Source of the DNA: Triangularia verruculosa
Taxonomy: Eukaryota; Ascomycota; Sordariomycetes; Sordariales; Podosporaceae
Length of the DNA: 64,000 bases
Assembly (NCBI GenBank): GCA_033296885.1
Contig: MU863957.1
Coordinates: 1 to 64,000 of the forward strand
Direction: 5' to 3'
The first letter of the stretch is position 1. Every line of letters begins with the position of its first letter. The notes below the pieces were generated by a model. It was not told the DNA's origin. It saw nothing but the letters and a program-made list of their open reading frames with translations, and did no database searches. Positions 10,415-22,156 of this stretch are shown in pieces. The translations under genes and the position numbers were made by a program.

Positions 10415-11719
10415 TTAAAGACCATTTCTATCTACCTGAGTTATCAACCTGTTTATTCTGCCCCCTGTAAACTCATTATCTCCACATAACATGACTGTAT
10501 CCTCGTCCCGTAAATAGATCGCCACAGGGGTCCTCCCATTCCTGTCCTGGGGCAGCAAGCAGACCAATCCCTCCAGCGGAGGGAACCAAGGCCGTCGCAC
10601 CGCCTCTGGCTTTCCCAGCCCCAGGCCAAAGTCCATGTCATAAAAGCCAGGTTAGTTTCATGAGCTGATCATAAGATCAACGGATGGGTCAATATCTGCA
10701 GTCAACGAGTAAGCCTGCTTGTTGTGACGCGATGTGCCCGAGTGACAGGTCTATTATCTTGTTTAGTGGCCTTTGAAGATATCTCATGTTCTGCATGAGA
10801 CCAGGATAGGATGATGGTATGTTCAGGAAGCGACGAACATCAATAGCCCGGCCCAGAATAGGCGCGACATCGGGCTTAAGACGAGGGGCACGAATCTGTG
10901 TAACTGTCTGCCATATGTATGCCGAGGGGGGCGTCGGTCGACACATAACCTGGCGGGTCGCTCACGCCTTCTAATGCTGCTAGCTTGATGGCTGCTCGAG
11001 ATTGCGAAGAGAAGATGAGATAACCCCATGATGATTTGACTGGCTCGGACTCCACAGCAGGATGATCCAACCTCGGCTTTGGTGTTTGGTAATCAAGCTC
11101 CGGTCCCGATTCATATGCCTCTTCCAGGAGAGGTATCAGTGTCGACCTGACCGGTTGCCGGCGGCAATTCCTGATTCTGTGAGGGCGTTGCCACGGCAGA
11201 GTTTCGACAGACAAGATATCAGATGGAAGAGCCCGATCAGATCCATGGCTTGATGTTGACCAACAAATGTCAGTTTCGTACCCCCAGTAATGAAACTAAT
11301 CTGCAAGGCAAAAACGGCTGCTGGCTCAGATGTGGATCCGTGCCCCCGAGGAATGTTGTATAGGGAGCCAGTAGTTGTTCCTGTAACATCCGGAATGGAA
11401 AGTTCCCCGTCGGAGGCCCTCTAGTGTCGGTGCCGAGTCGTCATGTCGGGGATCCTTTACTGTCAGGCCAGGAGTTGGTTCGAAGGGCACGATACCAAAT
11501 CTGGCAGGGACAACACTCTCCTCTGTCGAATTCAGCTTCGCAACCTGTCCCGAAACTCGTGGAAATGCAACAGTGAGTTTCCGAAGGCTGGCCTTAAGAT
11601 TCTCGGTAACGCCCGAATATTGGTCGGGGTTAGTGATGAGGAACACTAGTGAAAGCTGTGTATAAATTTAACACCGCCTGTCGTCCAAGCACATCCAGCT
11701 CAAAGGCCGACGGTGTCAT
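10415..11719 (-). pseudogene. Frameshifted acyltransferase (PF02458 type) pseudogene
   Basis: Pieces of one fungal acyltransferase of the trichothecene-3-O-acetyltransferase/BAHD-like family line up in order on the minus strand but in different frames. The N-terminus is MTPSAFELDVLGRQ (from 11719). Next come IYTQLSLVFLITNPDQ and KLTVAFPRVSGQVAKL, then VFALQISFITGG and the catalytic HxxxD as HQAMD (about 11250). LIPLLEEAYESGPELDY and WGYLIFSSQSRAAIK follow, then PPSAYIWQTVTQIRAP and IPSSYPGLMQNM. The C-terminus holds the family's structural motif as DFGLGLGKPEAVRRP (about 10630) and stops at 10415. At least four frameshifts are needed (near 11670, 11310, 11160 and 10935). About 35-40 codons seem missing near 10690, where in-frame stops also occur. 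The gene has decayed next to the RIP block. Confidence 0.85.
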
Positions 11720-12068
11720 CGTTGTTGGATTAGTTCAGGGAAGACTTCAAGGTGGGTTTCAGTCAGCTATTCGCAAGTGTAGAGACATTTCAAGAGACAA
11801 GGAGATCAATGAGGCTTACATGGCGAAAACACCGGTAGAGGTGATAGAAGATTCTTGTTATAACAATGAGGTGGAAGGGTTCCCTTTTTTCATTTGGAAG
11901 GACTTGGTACAATTGTTACAAATAGTAATGCTAGCTTATACATGCCAGCGACATGTCGCGCAGGCCCCGCCTGATCAACTACCAAGACCGCTCTCGGGAT
12001 TAACAAAACCTGCTGCCGTTCTTGACTCAGACACCTATCTGATGATCCTCAAACGGTGGATTGAGGCC
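11720..12068. other. Short intergenic stretch, nothing recognised
   Basis: About 350 bp between the acyltransferase pseudogene and the 3' end of the prolyl-tRNA synthetase gene. A plus-strand open frame crosses it (11649-12161), but it overlaps the antisense of two real genes and resembles nothing I know. Confidence 0.5.
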
Positions 12069-13926
12069 TTACAAGTTGGTATGCAGTTTAGCTATTATCT
12101 GTGGGAGTTCGGCCATTTCGACTGCCTGTTTTACACCCAATCGTCGACATTGTACCTCTAAGCGTTTTGTCGAGAGCCACTCTCTCCCGAGTGTGACTAT
12201 GACTGGGAAGCCAGCTAGATCGGCATCCATCAGTTTCCATGGCAAGGTCTTTTGCCTGTCGTCCAGAACCACATCGAGATATTTGGCATCCACGCCTCCC
12301 ACTTGGCTGATTTGGCGATAGACCTCGACTGCGTCTTGTTCGTCGACTCCGGCGCCCGTGACTATGACGCACGAGTACGGCGCAATTGCCAATGGCCAGT
12401 TCAAACCCCTATCGTCCACCATGAGCTCGGCAACGGCGCCAATGATACGTGAGATACCAATTCCGTAGCAACCCATCTGCATTGGTAAATTTTGTTTCTC
12501 ATCGTTTGGGGCCAACATTATAGCTCCTAAGGCCTCCGAGTATCGTGTGCCGAGGTAAAAGGTGTGTCCTAACTCCATTGCCTTCTCTGCTTTCAAGTGA
12601 CCAGATGTACATGAAGGGCACTTATCATCCGTGTGAATGCGGATGATATTGAGTGGCTTGCCGCTGTTATTGTGGTTTGTAGTCAGAACTGAAACCGGTA
12701 CTTCCTTTTGTGGCCTCAGTTTTCCTGGCCAGCTTGAGGTATTTGGCTGGGCTCCTCCCAAGCCATCAGAAAAGGACCGTGGGAGCCGGCAGTCGACGAT
12801 GTTTATCAACTCGACAGCTGTTCCACCGGCAGCTGTTGCTGCCGACCAGAGCGGCAGCGCATCCTCGACACCGGCATCCAGGTCAGGGACTATGGATTTC
12901 ACTTCGGTAGTATTGATGTCGAGGTCTGTATACTCTCTCAACTCGCCGCCGTCGACAGGTTTTGTTTGCTTAGGGTACCAGACGTTGACTAACTTGGTCC
13001 GGTCTTTTGTGATGCCTCGCCAGACTTTGAAGGCGGTGTCACTGGTGGCTTGGTCAGAGAGCACCGATTCGGCCACTTCCTCATTAGCGACATAGTCGCA
13101 ACTGTCACAGCTGACGACGTGGTCTTCTCCAAGAGGCGTGGGAAGATGATATTCGTGACTAAGGTTACCTCCCATGTTGCCCGAGCTGGCCTTAGCTGCC
13201 AAAACGGGCAGTTTCATCTCTTCAAATATCCGAGAGTACACCTGGCGAACGTCATTGTAGGTCGCCAGGGCGGACTCTATGCTGTTATCGAAGGTATAGA
13301 GATCCTTCATGACAAACTCTCGCCCACGAAGGAGGCCGTGGCGCGGGCGAAACTCATCGCGATACTTGGGTGTGATTTGAAAGAGCCTGAGCGGAAGATC
13401 CTTGGCTGTCTTGGCCGTCTGAGCCACCAAAGTAGTGATTTCCTCTTCATGTGTTGGGGCCAGAAGGTAACCAACGTCTTTACGGTCGGAAAACTTGAAG
13501 AGCTAGAAGAAGGCACTGTCAGCGCCAGAAACTCAAGCAAGGATGCAGCCATCTCGGACACACCTCAGACGCAGTATTCTCAAGCCTCCCGCTCTTCTCC
13601 CAAAGAGACTGGCTTGATACCGCCGAAAGTGATACCCTTGAGGCGGCTGGAGACCAAGACGGCGGTTACGGTAAGCATGAAAATGATGGCTGACATGACA
13701 GAGGGTGAGACTCACCCAGCATATGCTCCATATGGCTGGCTACCAGATCCTCAAGCTTGCTCTGCACGCGCCTCCCCAGAGGAAGCATGTGGAAGATGCC
13801 AGCATGAGAGGGGCGCAAAAAGCCAGCTCGAATCAGCTTCGCATGGCCATTTTCCACACCCGATGCTGGTTTTTTCTTGGTGGGAAACCACACCCGCGAA
13901 AGGCGGGCAAGTGCGGAAGAGATCAT
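12069..13926 (-). CDS. AIM10: Mitochondrial prolyl-tRNA synthetase (bacterial type)
   Basis: Class II aminoacyl-tRNA synthetase that charges tRNA-Pro, here the organellar, bacterial-like form (yeast Aim10). Three exons are inferred: 13716-13926, 13564-13646 and 12069-13502, with introns of 69 and 61 bp (gtgagt...cag, gtgtgt...tag). The product is 575 aa. The start MISSALARLSRVWF is Arg/Ser-rich and suits a mitochondrial presequence. Visible motifs are RAGFLRPSHAGIFHMLPLG (motif 1 region), THEEEIT, motif 2 as KYRDEFRPRHGLLRGREF, and motif 3 as GCYGIGISRIIGAVAE. The C-terminal anticodon-binding domain begins near WPLAIAPYSCVIVTG. The zinc-ribbon-like CDSCDY pair lies in the middle. It diverges from the Mak21 gene, sharing a 420-bp promoter region. 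The family call is secure; the organellar location is inferred. Confidence 0.9.
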
Positions 13927-14346
13927 GCTGAGGCAATCTTGCGGCAAGTAAAACGTCTATTGAACTGCCCGGACCCGCAACATGTTGGCAGCATGCGGCT
14001 TATGGGGGCAGATATCGTGAGATGCTTCAACAGCCTCAGTTATTTTGTTTGTGTCCAATAAAGAGCCCCTGCAGGTCCAATGTGGAGCTGTTGCTGGTCG
14101 CCCCACCTTGGAGCTTGCCTGCCGGAAACGAGTTGCAGGGGTGGCTGCAGGTGTTGCTTCAACTTTTTTTTCTCCCCACTGCAAAACTTCCAGTCGATTG
14201 ATTAACTTCCAATTCAACCAGCCCCGACACGCAAATCTTGCCAGGCGCATATATTGCACTGGAGGCCGACCAATTGTTTTGAATTTGCGCGAACTCCTTC
14301 CTGTAAAAGTCACAGCAACAGCCCACGGAAGCTCCAAAGAGGCACA

Positions 14347-17300
14347 ATGGGCATCAAGCGAACGAAGGACAAGAAAAAGGCTGTGAAGCCAGCTTTCGAC
14401 GAAGCCGCGCTTGCTCAACTGACAAGCAAGATCGACAAGACACTTGGTGGCTCCGAAAGTCGGGAGCAGGCAAAGCGCAAGAGACAACGCGACAGCGACG
14501 ATGCTCCCAGTTCGAAGCGGCGCCAGACTAAACCACAGGAGCAGGCAAAGCAAGGAGGGAGAAGTGACAAGCACGCCGTCCTTCTGGATGAGATTCTGGC
14601 CCTCGGGGGAGACCAGGAGGATCTCGAACTGGTTGCCAACTTGGAATCAGATAACGAGGATGGTGATACGCCTAAGTCCAAGCCTGTCGCGGCCGATGGT
14701 TCCGTGGATGATGCTCTCCGGGAGGAGCTTGCCAAATTTGCTTCCAGCCTTGGCTTTCAAAAGTTGCATGCCGAAACGGAGGATCCCAATACCGACGAAT
14801 CCGAACCAGAAGACGATGATGTCGAGAGCGGAGGAGCCGAGTTAGACGGTGAGGATGAGGGCGAAGACGAGGAGGAGGTGAGGGAGGAGGAGGAGGAGTC
14901 TGTGGTTGAGAAAGTAAAAGAATTAGCAGAACCTCAACAAGAAGCTCGTCAAGGCAAGAAAGGAAAGCTGGTCAGTACTACACCGTTGCACCTGTTCCCT
15001 CGGCGGGTGTATGTGGCTAACAAGGACTAGATATTCGAACCAAGACCTGACTGGCATGGCCTTTCAGCGGAGGGCCTGCCATCTGCTGTTTCTGACAACA
15101 CCAAGCCCAATTATACTTCAATCGCCAACTTGAAGGCATACTCGCAGTCCCTCCTAGACGACGACTCGGCGGCGTTCAGCAAGAAGCAATCGTCCAGTTC
15201 GACCCAAAGATTCATGTCGACCATCATGTCGTCCGGTACATTGTCAGATAAGGTTTCCGCCCTTACTTTGTCTATTCAGGAATCTCCGCTTCATACCCGC
15301 AAGGCTTTCGAGAACTTGATCGCACTAGCTGGCAAGAAGAGTCGCGGGCAAGCAATCGCAGCCTTGGGAGCCCTGGTTGATCTTCTCGGAAACGGTTCCG
15401 TGCTTCCTAATGACCGTCGTTTGCGAGTATTCAGCGCTCAACCTGCGCTGCTGTGCGCTCTCCAGAAGCAAGGCTCTTCGCCCTGGACAGGGTCGAGCAA
15501 GCTGCCTGGCAAGCTTACTCAGGCGCACCTGATGATGTGGGCGTATGAAGACTGGCTCAAGGACGCCTACTTCCGCATTATCCAGCTCCTGGAGGCCTGG
15601 TGTTCCGACGAGATTGAATACTCAAGGTCACGAGCTCTCGACTTCGTCTTTGGCCTCCTCAAGAGCAAGCCTGAACAGGAGGCCAATCTTCTGCGGTTAC
15701 TTGTGAATAAGCTTGGCGACCGGGACCGCAGGATCGCATCACGAGCGTCGTATCTTATCTTACAGTTGTTGAACCTCCATCCGGGAATGAAGGCCGTTGT
15801 GATCAAAACGGTTGAGCTGGAGGTGCTTCTCAAGCCCGGACAAAGTATGCGGACAAGGTATTATGCCGTCAATACTCTGAACCAGACAATCTTGAGCACC
15901 AAAGAGCCTGCCATCGCCGACAACCTTCTGCGAATATACTTCGATTCTTTCCTGTCTCTCTTGAAGGCAGGCTCCCTGGGTGATATGGGCGGGTTGGACG
16001 GTGACAAAAAGGTGGATAATAACCACAAGAAGGAGAAGAAGCGAAAGGGACCCAACACTGCTGCTCCTGCGAACGAACAGGAGACGGCGCAAAAGCTGGT
16101 GTCATCGTTGCTAACAGGCGTCAACCGAGCTATCCCGTTCGCCGCTGCGGATGACTTGACGCTCGAAAAACATCTTGACACCCTCTTCCGGATCACGCAT
16201 TCGTCCAATTTCAACACAAGTGTGCAGGCCTTGATGCTGATACAGCAGCTTGCCTCATCAAAATTGTTGGCCGTGGACAGGTTTTACCGCACCTTGTATG
16301 AGTCTCTCTTGGACCCAAGGCTAGTCACTTCATCTAAGCAGGCTCTGTATCTCAATCTCCTGTATCGGGCCATGAAGAATGACGTTGATGTTCGGCGCGT
16401 CAAGGCCTTTGTCAAGAGACTGGTTCAGGTGTTGAGTTTGCACCAGGCTCCATTTGCCTGTGGAATCTTATTTTTGATTGCCGAGCTGCAGTCAAGTTTC
16501 CCCGACCTCCATACCTTGCTGGACGAGCCGGAAGACAACGAGGACGATGAGGAAGAGGTGTACAAGGATGTCAAGGAGGATGAGCTCCAGGCCCAAGCTA
16601 CCACGCAAGAAGGAGAATCGACGAATATTCGACGCAGTGGTGCTTATGATGGCCGGAAACGAGACCCCGAGCATAGTAACGCCCACCGTAGCTGCCTCTG
16701 GGAGTTGGTAAGTCTGCTCTCCTACCGGAGTCACGCTGTTCCCGTGTGTGCACCACACTAATCACAGCATTTTGTCTACTTCTAGGTGCCGTTCCTTTCC
16801 CATTACCATCCGTCAGTGGGTGTGTTTGCTGCCAATCTGCTGTCTCGACAGGAGAAGAAGTTACCCAAGCCTGACCTGGCCAACCATACGCTGATGCACT
16901 TCCTCGACAAATTTGTCTACCGCAACCCCAAGACCGAAGACGCTAAACGGGGCGGCTCTATCATGCAACCTGTCCTTGCGTCCGGCAGTGCCTCGCACAT
17001 TGTGGCTTCTAACAAAGCAGGAGCCAAACAGTCCAAGACGGTCAACTCCGCCTCATTCTGGAACCTCAAGCCTGAACAAGTCTCAGCGGAGGATGTCTTC
17101 TTCCACGAGTACTTTGCTCGTATTGGCAAGCCTGCTGAAGGCGCGAAGACCAAGAAGGAAGTCAAGGCCGCAGCCACGGCCGATTCCGACGATGAGGAGG
17201 CGGAAGATGAAATCTGGGAAGCGCTGGTCAACTCTCGGCCAGAAGTCGAGGGAGGCGACACCGACGAGGACGAGGACATCGACATGGATGGTTACGAGGA

Positions 17301-17586
17301 TTCCGATGAAGACATGGGCGTTGACGCTGCGCTTGATGAGGATATGGAAGATCTCGGGTCCGATGTTTCTGACGATGATGGATTCGAGGGCATCTTTGGC
17401 GATTCCGAGGAAAGCGACGAGGATGTTGAGAGTGCAGATGAGAAGGGGCCGGAACAGAAGGAGGCGCCCAAGAAGTTCAGCGAGGCTAGACGCAGGAAGA
17501 AGGAGCTCAAGGCTCTCCCAACGTTCGCCTCGGTTGATGACTACGCCGAAATGTTGGCAGGCGAAGAAGATGGGTTGGAAGGTTAA
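14347..17586 (+). CDS. MAK21: Ribosome biogenesis factor Mak21/Noc1 (CBF/Mak21 domain)
   Basis: Nucleolar protein that, with Noc2, escorts early 60S pre-ribosomes in yeast. Exons are 14347-14970, 15031-16707 and 16786-17586; introns of 60 and 78 bp have good branch sites (ggctaac, cactaatc). The product is 1033 aa. The N-terminus MGIKRTKDKKKAVKP is basic and is followed by long acidic tracts (residues about 100-195). The armadillo-like core includes HTRKAFENLIALAGKKSRGQ and MRTRYYAVNTLNQ. The CBF signature region covers LELVPFLSHYHPSV-type text across the second intron (WELVPFLSHYHPSVGVFAA) and FLDKFVYRNPK. The C-terminus is strongly acidic, then basic (ARRRKKEL). Length and order match the family. 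The start is chosen because it gives the typical MGxKR-type opening and follows a pyrimidine-rich leader. Confidence 0.93.
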
Positions 17587-17733
17587 TACATTTGGTATGG
17601 GCCCAACTATGAGGCGGAAATGACATAGGTCTTGGGACGCCTCATTGTTCGGGGTGAAAACTTTATGCTTGTCAAAAACGGAGGCTTAGAAATGGTGTGT
17701 TTTATGCTATCTAATCTGCGGTATGCTTGGTTC

Positions 17734-18385
17734 CTAAGTGTCGAACCACTCCAACGGGTCGTTTTTGGTGAATATGGCACGGAAAGTGTGGCCACCGTCA
17801 GGCTCTTCTCTATCCTCGGTGTCTAGTGACAGTTGTGAGCCGCAATACTCTTTGGTGATCTAGAGTGATTTTATAAGCCAACTTACGAATACTGTGGAGC
17901 TTGGCCTCGTCGTCTGGGCCTCCGGTAAAGGCGCGGAAGTGAATGAAGGCTGGGCCATCGTCAGGCAGGGCCGGAATCCTGACTTTGCCAAAGAGATGAA
18001 TTCCATATGCGGAGACAGCCACCCGGACTTGCTGGAAGTCATCAATTGTGAAGCCAGCCAACTCGGAATCGGTAAGATGCTCGGCAGCCGCAAAATATTC
18101 GGGCTCGTGTTCTACGTGGGAAGAAGTATTGTAAGCTAATCAATGATCCCGTCATTGCACTGGAATGGGTGAAAGTAGGGTTTGTTCTAGCGTACTGTTA
18201 TGCTCATGACGAACATGGACGAGTGTTTTCTTCAGCTCATGTTCGATCTGCCCGAAGACTCTGAGCGATTCTTCCTTTGGCTCATGAGGGGCTCCTAGCT
18301 CTACTGTCTCTGCGGTGGCCTGATTTTGTTAATAGGACGGGCCGATGGCGCGGCTGGGAATGTTGTCTCCAACCAGGCTTACCAT
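17734..18385 (-). CDS. Hypothetical 154-aa protein, four short exons
   Basis: Not recognised. Splicing of 18383-18385, 18196-18319, 17887-18135 and 17734-17822 gives one continuous frame. It opens MATAETVELGAPHEPKEES, has a charged helix-like stretch (FGQIEHELKKTLVHVRHEHN), then a compact region with LTDSELAGFTIDDFQQVRV, SAYGIHLFGKVRIPALPDD and GPAFIHFRAFTGG. It ends HTFRAIFTKNDPLEWFDT. Introns are 63, 60 and 64 bp with canonical ends. No signal peptide or membrane segment is seen, so it is probably a small soluble protein. In this model the first coding exon is only the ATG, chosen because the donor GTAAGC follows it directly and the next exon is then in frame. The second intron could also use a later acceptor. 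It is convergent with Mak21, 147 bp apart. Confidence 0.68.
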
Positions 18386-19334
18386 GCTGGGCTGATGCTA
18401 CAATAATATCTTCACCGGTCCGATATGTGGCTAATGGTGGATGGAGGTTTTGATTATGGTTGTCAGTTTCTCTCAAAACACCGAAAAGATGAGCGAATAA
18501 GTCTGGGAATCAAATGAGGGGTGCCAATCGTTCATGTTCCAGTTCATCCAATTGCGTCAGTGTCCGGCTACAAGATGACGGCACAGGGCGTCTTGCGCTC
18601 GCACGTGCATTATGCATTCCAGAACACGGGATGGTTGTCTCGGCCGTGAGACAATGCGTTGTGTCTGGCCTAAAGATGCTAAAATAGGTATCTTCAGGTA
18701 TTATCGATTACAACGGTCATCATCAGGTTAGGAGTTGTAGTCTAAGAAAAGGTACGGATAGGGAGGTCTTTATATGCACATTAGCTAATCAATCCCATGC
18801 CAAGCCATACCCTTGAGCCGGCGTCGCCGGTGACATGAAAGCCGTTACCGAGGTTTTGGAGCCATGACTTGCATCTTCTACCCCGGCCCTCCTTCCGAGT
18901 CCCGTTTGAACGGACTGTGGTCACGTAGGTGGAAGCCTGCGACATCAACACCCATCGACGCTGAAGCCAAGAGGGTGGAACATCACTGTAAGTCTCTCGC
19001 ATTCTTCTTTGTCAGTCCAGTGCTGCTACATGGACACGCATAATGCCGAATTAACAGAATACGCGGAAATTATCGAAGTTTGCTCTGTTCATGATATTGA
19101 CTAGACTGGCTTATAGCGAGGCATCTAGAACCTATTCATCTGCCCCAGCCTTCCAGGATCCACCCGACAGGCCTCTCCGTGTGTCCGCTCGCCTGCGACA
19201 GCGACACGATAAAGGTGGACCCATCTAGAGCAATTCCCCGGCCGCCGTCGCGCGGTGCCTGGCAGGATACGAAGCCGGGAATTCGGTGATATAAAGCCTG
19301 TCTCGTCCCCCTCGCCCCGAATTACCCCTTCGTC
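18386..19334. other. Intergenic region with two divergent promoters
   Basis: About 950 bp between the unknown 154-aa gene (minus) and the thioesterase gene (plus). Short open frames occur but none reads like protein. The last 150 bp are pyrimidine-rich, as in fungal leaders. No repeat or RNA gene was seen. Confidence 0.5.
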
Positions 19335-20363
19335 ATGTCCGCTCGTTTATTTTCGGCCGCGCGCCGCCATACATTCACTATCCGCCCTGTCTCTGCTTCC
19401 TGTCCTGCGCGCTGCGTTCGAACACCACCGTCCCGTGCTCTCTCAACTGCCACCGGTAAGCTTGGGACGACTCTCATATGCCCTCTGCTTCCTCAGTACT
19501 AGATCGCTGACCCTCTGTTCTGCCGGCCCTTAGACTCTGCCAGTGCTTCTGTCGCAGCCGACAAGCCTTCGCTCGTCCGTCGAACCGCCTCCGTCGCCGG
19601 TCGTATCCTCCTCTTCACCACTCTCGGCTTCATCATGGCCGCCGCCCCAGCGTACGAATCAGCTAAGACGATCCTCTCGCCACCAAGCGATGCCGACAGC
19701 CTCACCATGTACACCCCCGAAGACGACGATGCCAAGGCTAAAGAGGAATACATCAGTTCGCACCCCTTGGTCGCGTCTCTCCGTGCCGACCCTGACATGA
19801 TTGAGTCTCGCCCGCACATGAAGATTCCCGAAACGTGGAGGAAACACAACCTGACAGGAGGCACACTTATGGGCCCGGGGAAGGTGACAGTCCCGCCATT
19901 CAGCTGGTCAGAACGAAGCGGCAAGAGCTACGTCCAAATATCACACGTCGGAACGGACCTGTGCGGCCACGAGGGCATCATCCATGGTGGATTTCTTGCC
20001 ACCATGCTGGATGAGGGGCTGGCGCGGTGCTCTTTCCCTGTGCTGCCCTTCAACGTGGGTATGACAGCCAAGTTGGAAATCAACTACAAGGCGCCCGCCA
20101 TGGCCAACCAGTATTTGGTGCTCCGGGCGAAGACAGTCAAGGCCGAGGGAAGGAAAGCGTGGGTGGAGGGCCATATTGAGACACTACCCACAGAGGAGGG
20201 CCAGCAACCAACCGTGCTGGCCACAGCGAGCGCTCTGTTCATCTCTCCTAGACAAGCATCGGTACGGACATTTCACATGCTTTCCCCCCTCCTTTCTGAG
20301 AACACGTTTTGCTGACAATATGGCGCTCACTAGACCATGGCGAAGATCTACCCAGTAACATAG
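19335..20363 (+). CDS. Mitochondrial hot-dog fold thioesterase-like protein
   Basis: Probable acyl-CoA thioesterase of the 4HBT superfamily; substrate unknown. Exons are 19335-19455, 19534-20261 and 20334-20363, giving 292 aa. The start MSARLFSAARRHTFTIRP is rich in Arg/Ser with no acidic residue, a likely mitochondrial targeting sequence. A hydrophobic segment (RILLFTTLGFIMAAAPA, about residues 60-80) may anchor it in a membrane. The hot-dog domain follows, with HVGTDLCGHEGIIHGGFLA and the long helix TMLDEGLARCSF. Next come the beta strands NVGMTAKLEINYKAPAM and LVLRAKTVKAEGRKAWVEG. The HGG-x7-DE arrangement is typical of the family. The tiny last exon encodes TMAKIYPVT. The layout resembles the UPF0644 group of fungal proteins known from fission yeast. 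Confidence 0.82.
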
Positions 20364-20737
20364 AGAATCACCGAATTTGTACTGGGTGGGGGACTGGAGG
20401 ATGACACATAGCGTGGATAGGAGAGTTGGGGGTCGGCCGGCATTTACATGGCCGTTTTTCCGCATAGAGGAGGCATTCAGATAGAGTTATAGAAGCAAAA
20501 ACACAGACGATAAACCTCTGGGAACTAGGCTGCTACCAACCTAGTAGTTAATTGGCCAAGGCCAGGTGTAATTAGTCTATTCAATTTACATAGTAGTACC
20601 TTTTTCCATCATACAAATTGCTCGGCAGTGGCCCCCTGATCGTCACAGCATGTAAGTCAACAGGGTGCTCTCCAGGCTGCCAAGACAGCATAAATGTGGG
20701 GTGTGGGGCATCTCCCACATGCGCGCAGCAGCTAAAA

Positions 20738-20747
20738 ATGACGCCAT
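20738..20747 (+). promoter_or_regulatory. CYS3/MetR-type site upstream of APS kinase
   Basis: ATGACGCCAT matches in full the published consensus ATGRYRYCAT for the Neurospora bZIP sulfur regulator CYS3. It lies 320 bp before the APS kinase start codon. A sulfur-assimilation gene is where such a site is expected. One 10-bp match alone is modest evidence. Confidence 0.5.
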
Positions 20748-21066
20748 CTGCCATCCGACCGGAACAAGGCTTTGATGCTGGGATGGAAACATCAAATCAA
20801 TGGCGAGTTTTCAGGGCTCCAGTTCCGAATCGGAGCCCATTCGAGTCACATTTGCTGCAGGGACGGCCGAAACGGCTGCAGAAGAATGATCCACCGTCCA
20901 GGCTTAGATATATAAAGTCGAAATTGGATGTTTAACTGAACTTTCCCCTACTATTGCTACCCCGCCATTTACCTCTGTGCATATAGTTTGTGTGTTGGAC
21001 CCCCATCCGAACCGCATCGCAGTCAAATCTTCAGGACACAGGGCTTTGGCGTTGACTCTTGACACA

Positions 21067-21926
21067 ATGGCTACGTAAGTTCGAACCGCTCCGATTTCTT
21101 CCAATCTGTCCCGCTGTCTAGGACCACGCATGCTTCCACTGGCATTGGCGAGCTCATGGCGGGGCAGCCATGTACCGCACAGGCATATGAATCAGGAGTA
21201 ATAACAACCAACGACAGCAACATCACCTGGCACCCATCTCTCTCGCGCCATGAGCGCAACCAACTCCGCGGCCAGCGTGGCTTTACCGTTTGGTTCACAG
21301 GTCTCTCCGCCTCGGGCAAGTCCACCGTTGCCACTGCTCTTGAGCAGCACCTACTTCACATTGGCCTTGCCGCCTACAGGCTCGACGGCGACAACGTTCG
21401 CTTCGGCCTGAACAAGGACTTGGGATTCTCAGAGAAGGACCGCAATGAGAATATCCGTCGCATTGCCGAGGTACGACTTCCGGTCCATCGCCATGTCTAT
21501 TGGTCTGGAGTCAATTCGTTGCTAATCATGAGCAATTTTGCTTTCACACAGGTTGCCAAGCTGTTCGCTGACTCGTCCACCATTGCCCTGACATCCTTCA
21601 TCTCCCCATACCGGGCGGACCGCCAAATTGCCCGCGACTTGCATGCCAATGCCTCGCAGTCCGGCGACGACTCACTGCCCTTTATCGAAGTCTTCGTGGA
21701 CATTCCGTTGGAGGAGGCTGAGAAGAGAGACCCTAAAGGGCTTTACAAGAAGGCGCGTGCTGGAGAGATTAAGGAATTCACTGGTATTTCGGCTCCATAC
21801 GAGGCCCCTGAGAACCCCGAGATCACCATCCGAACCGACCAGCTGAGCGTGGAGGAATCCGTAAGGAAGATTGTAGAGTATCTGGCTGAAAAGGGTCTCA
21901 TCACCCAGACCACCGAGACAAGATAA
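21067..21926 (+). CDS. Adenylylsulfate (APS) kinase
   Basis: Phosphorylates APS to PAPS with ATP, the second step of sulfate assimilation, in the cytosol. Exons are 21067-21074 (ATG GCT AC), 21218-21470 and 21552-21926, giving 211 aa, close to the usual length of about 206. The first intron is taken to 21217 because this yields MATNITWHPSLSRHERN, the normal family N-terminus. An earlier acceptor at 21121 is also in frame and would add 32 residues. The P-loop is GLSASGKST, followed by YRLDGDNVRFGLNKDLGFS and EKDRNENIRRIAE. Then come SFISPYRADRQIAR and the substrate lid region DPKGLYKKARAGEIKEFTG. The fold is complete, so the enzyme should be active. It is followed, tail to tail, by the V-ATPase C gene. 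Confidence 0.95.
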
Positions 21927-22156
21927 TTTGAAAAAAGCGATGCTGGCCTTTGCTGATGAGAATCTATTCTGCTTGTGTCCGAGAACAGGGGCAAGCCACT
22001 AAAAGAAATACAACAAGCCCTGTCGTCCCTTTCAAGGACTGAAACAAAATTAGGGCCAAGGACAAGGTAAAAATGTATTTGACACTGCTACTCCCCAACT
22101 GACCTCACTCCTACCCCGTTCGCCCCTGGTCTCCGTAATGGGTGACCCCTCACCGG

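Noticed and set aside
11649..12161. 170-codon plus-strand open frame
   Set aside because: It overlaps the antisense of the acyltransferase pseudogene and the prolyl-tRNA synthetase 3' end, and its translation resembles no family.
12228..13095. Plus-strand open frames inside the prolyl-tRNA synthetase gene
   Set aside because: They are antisense shadows of a strongly conserved coding region.
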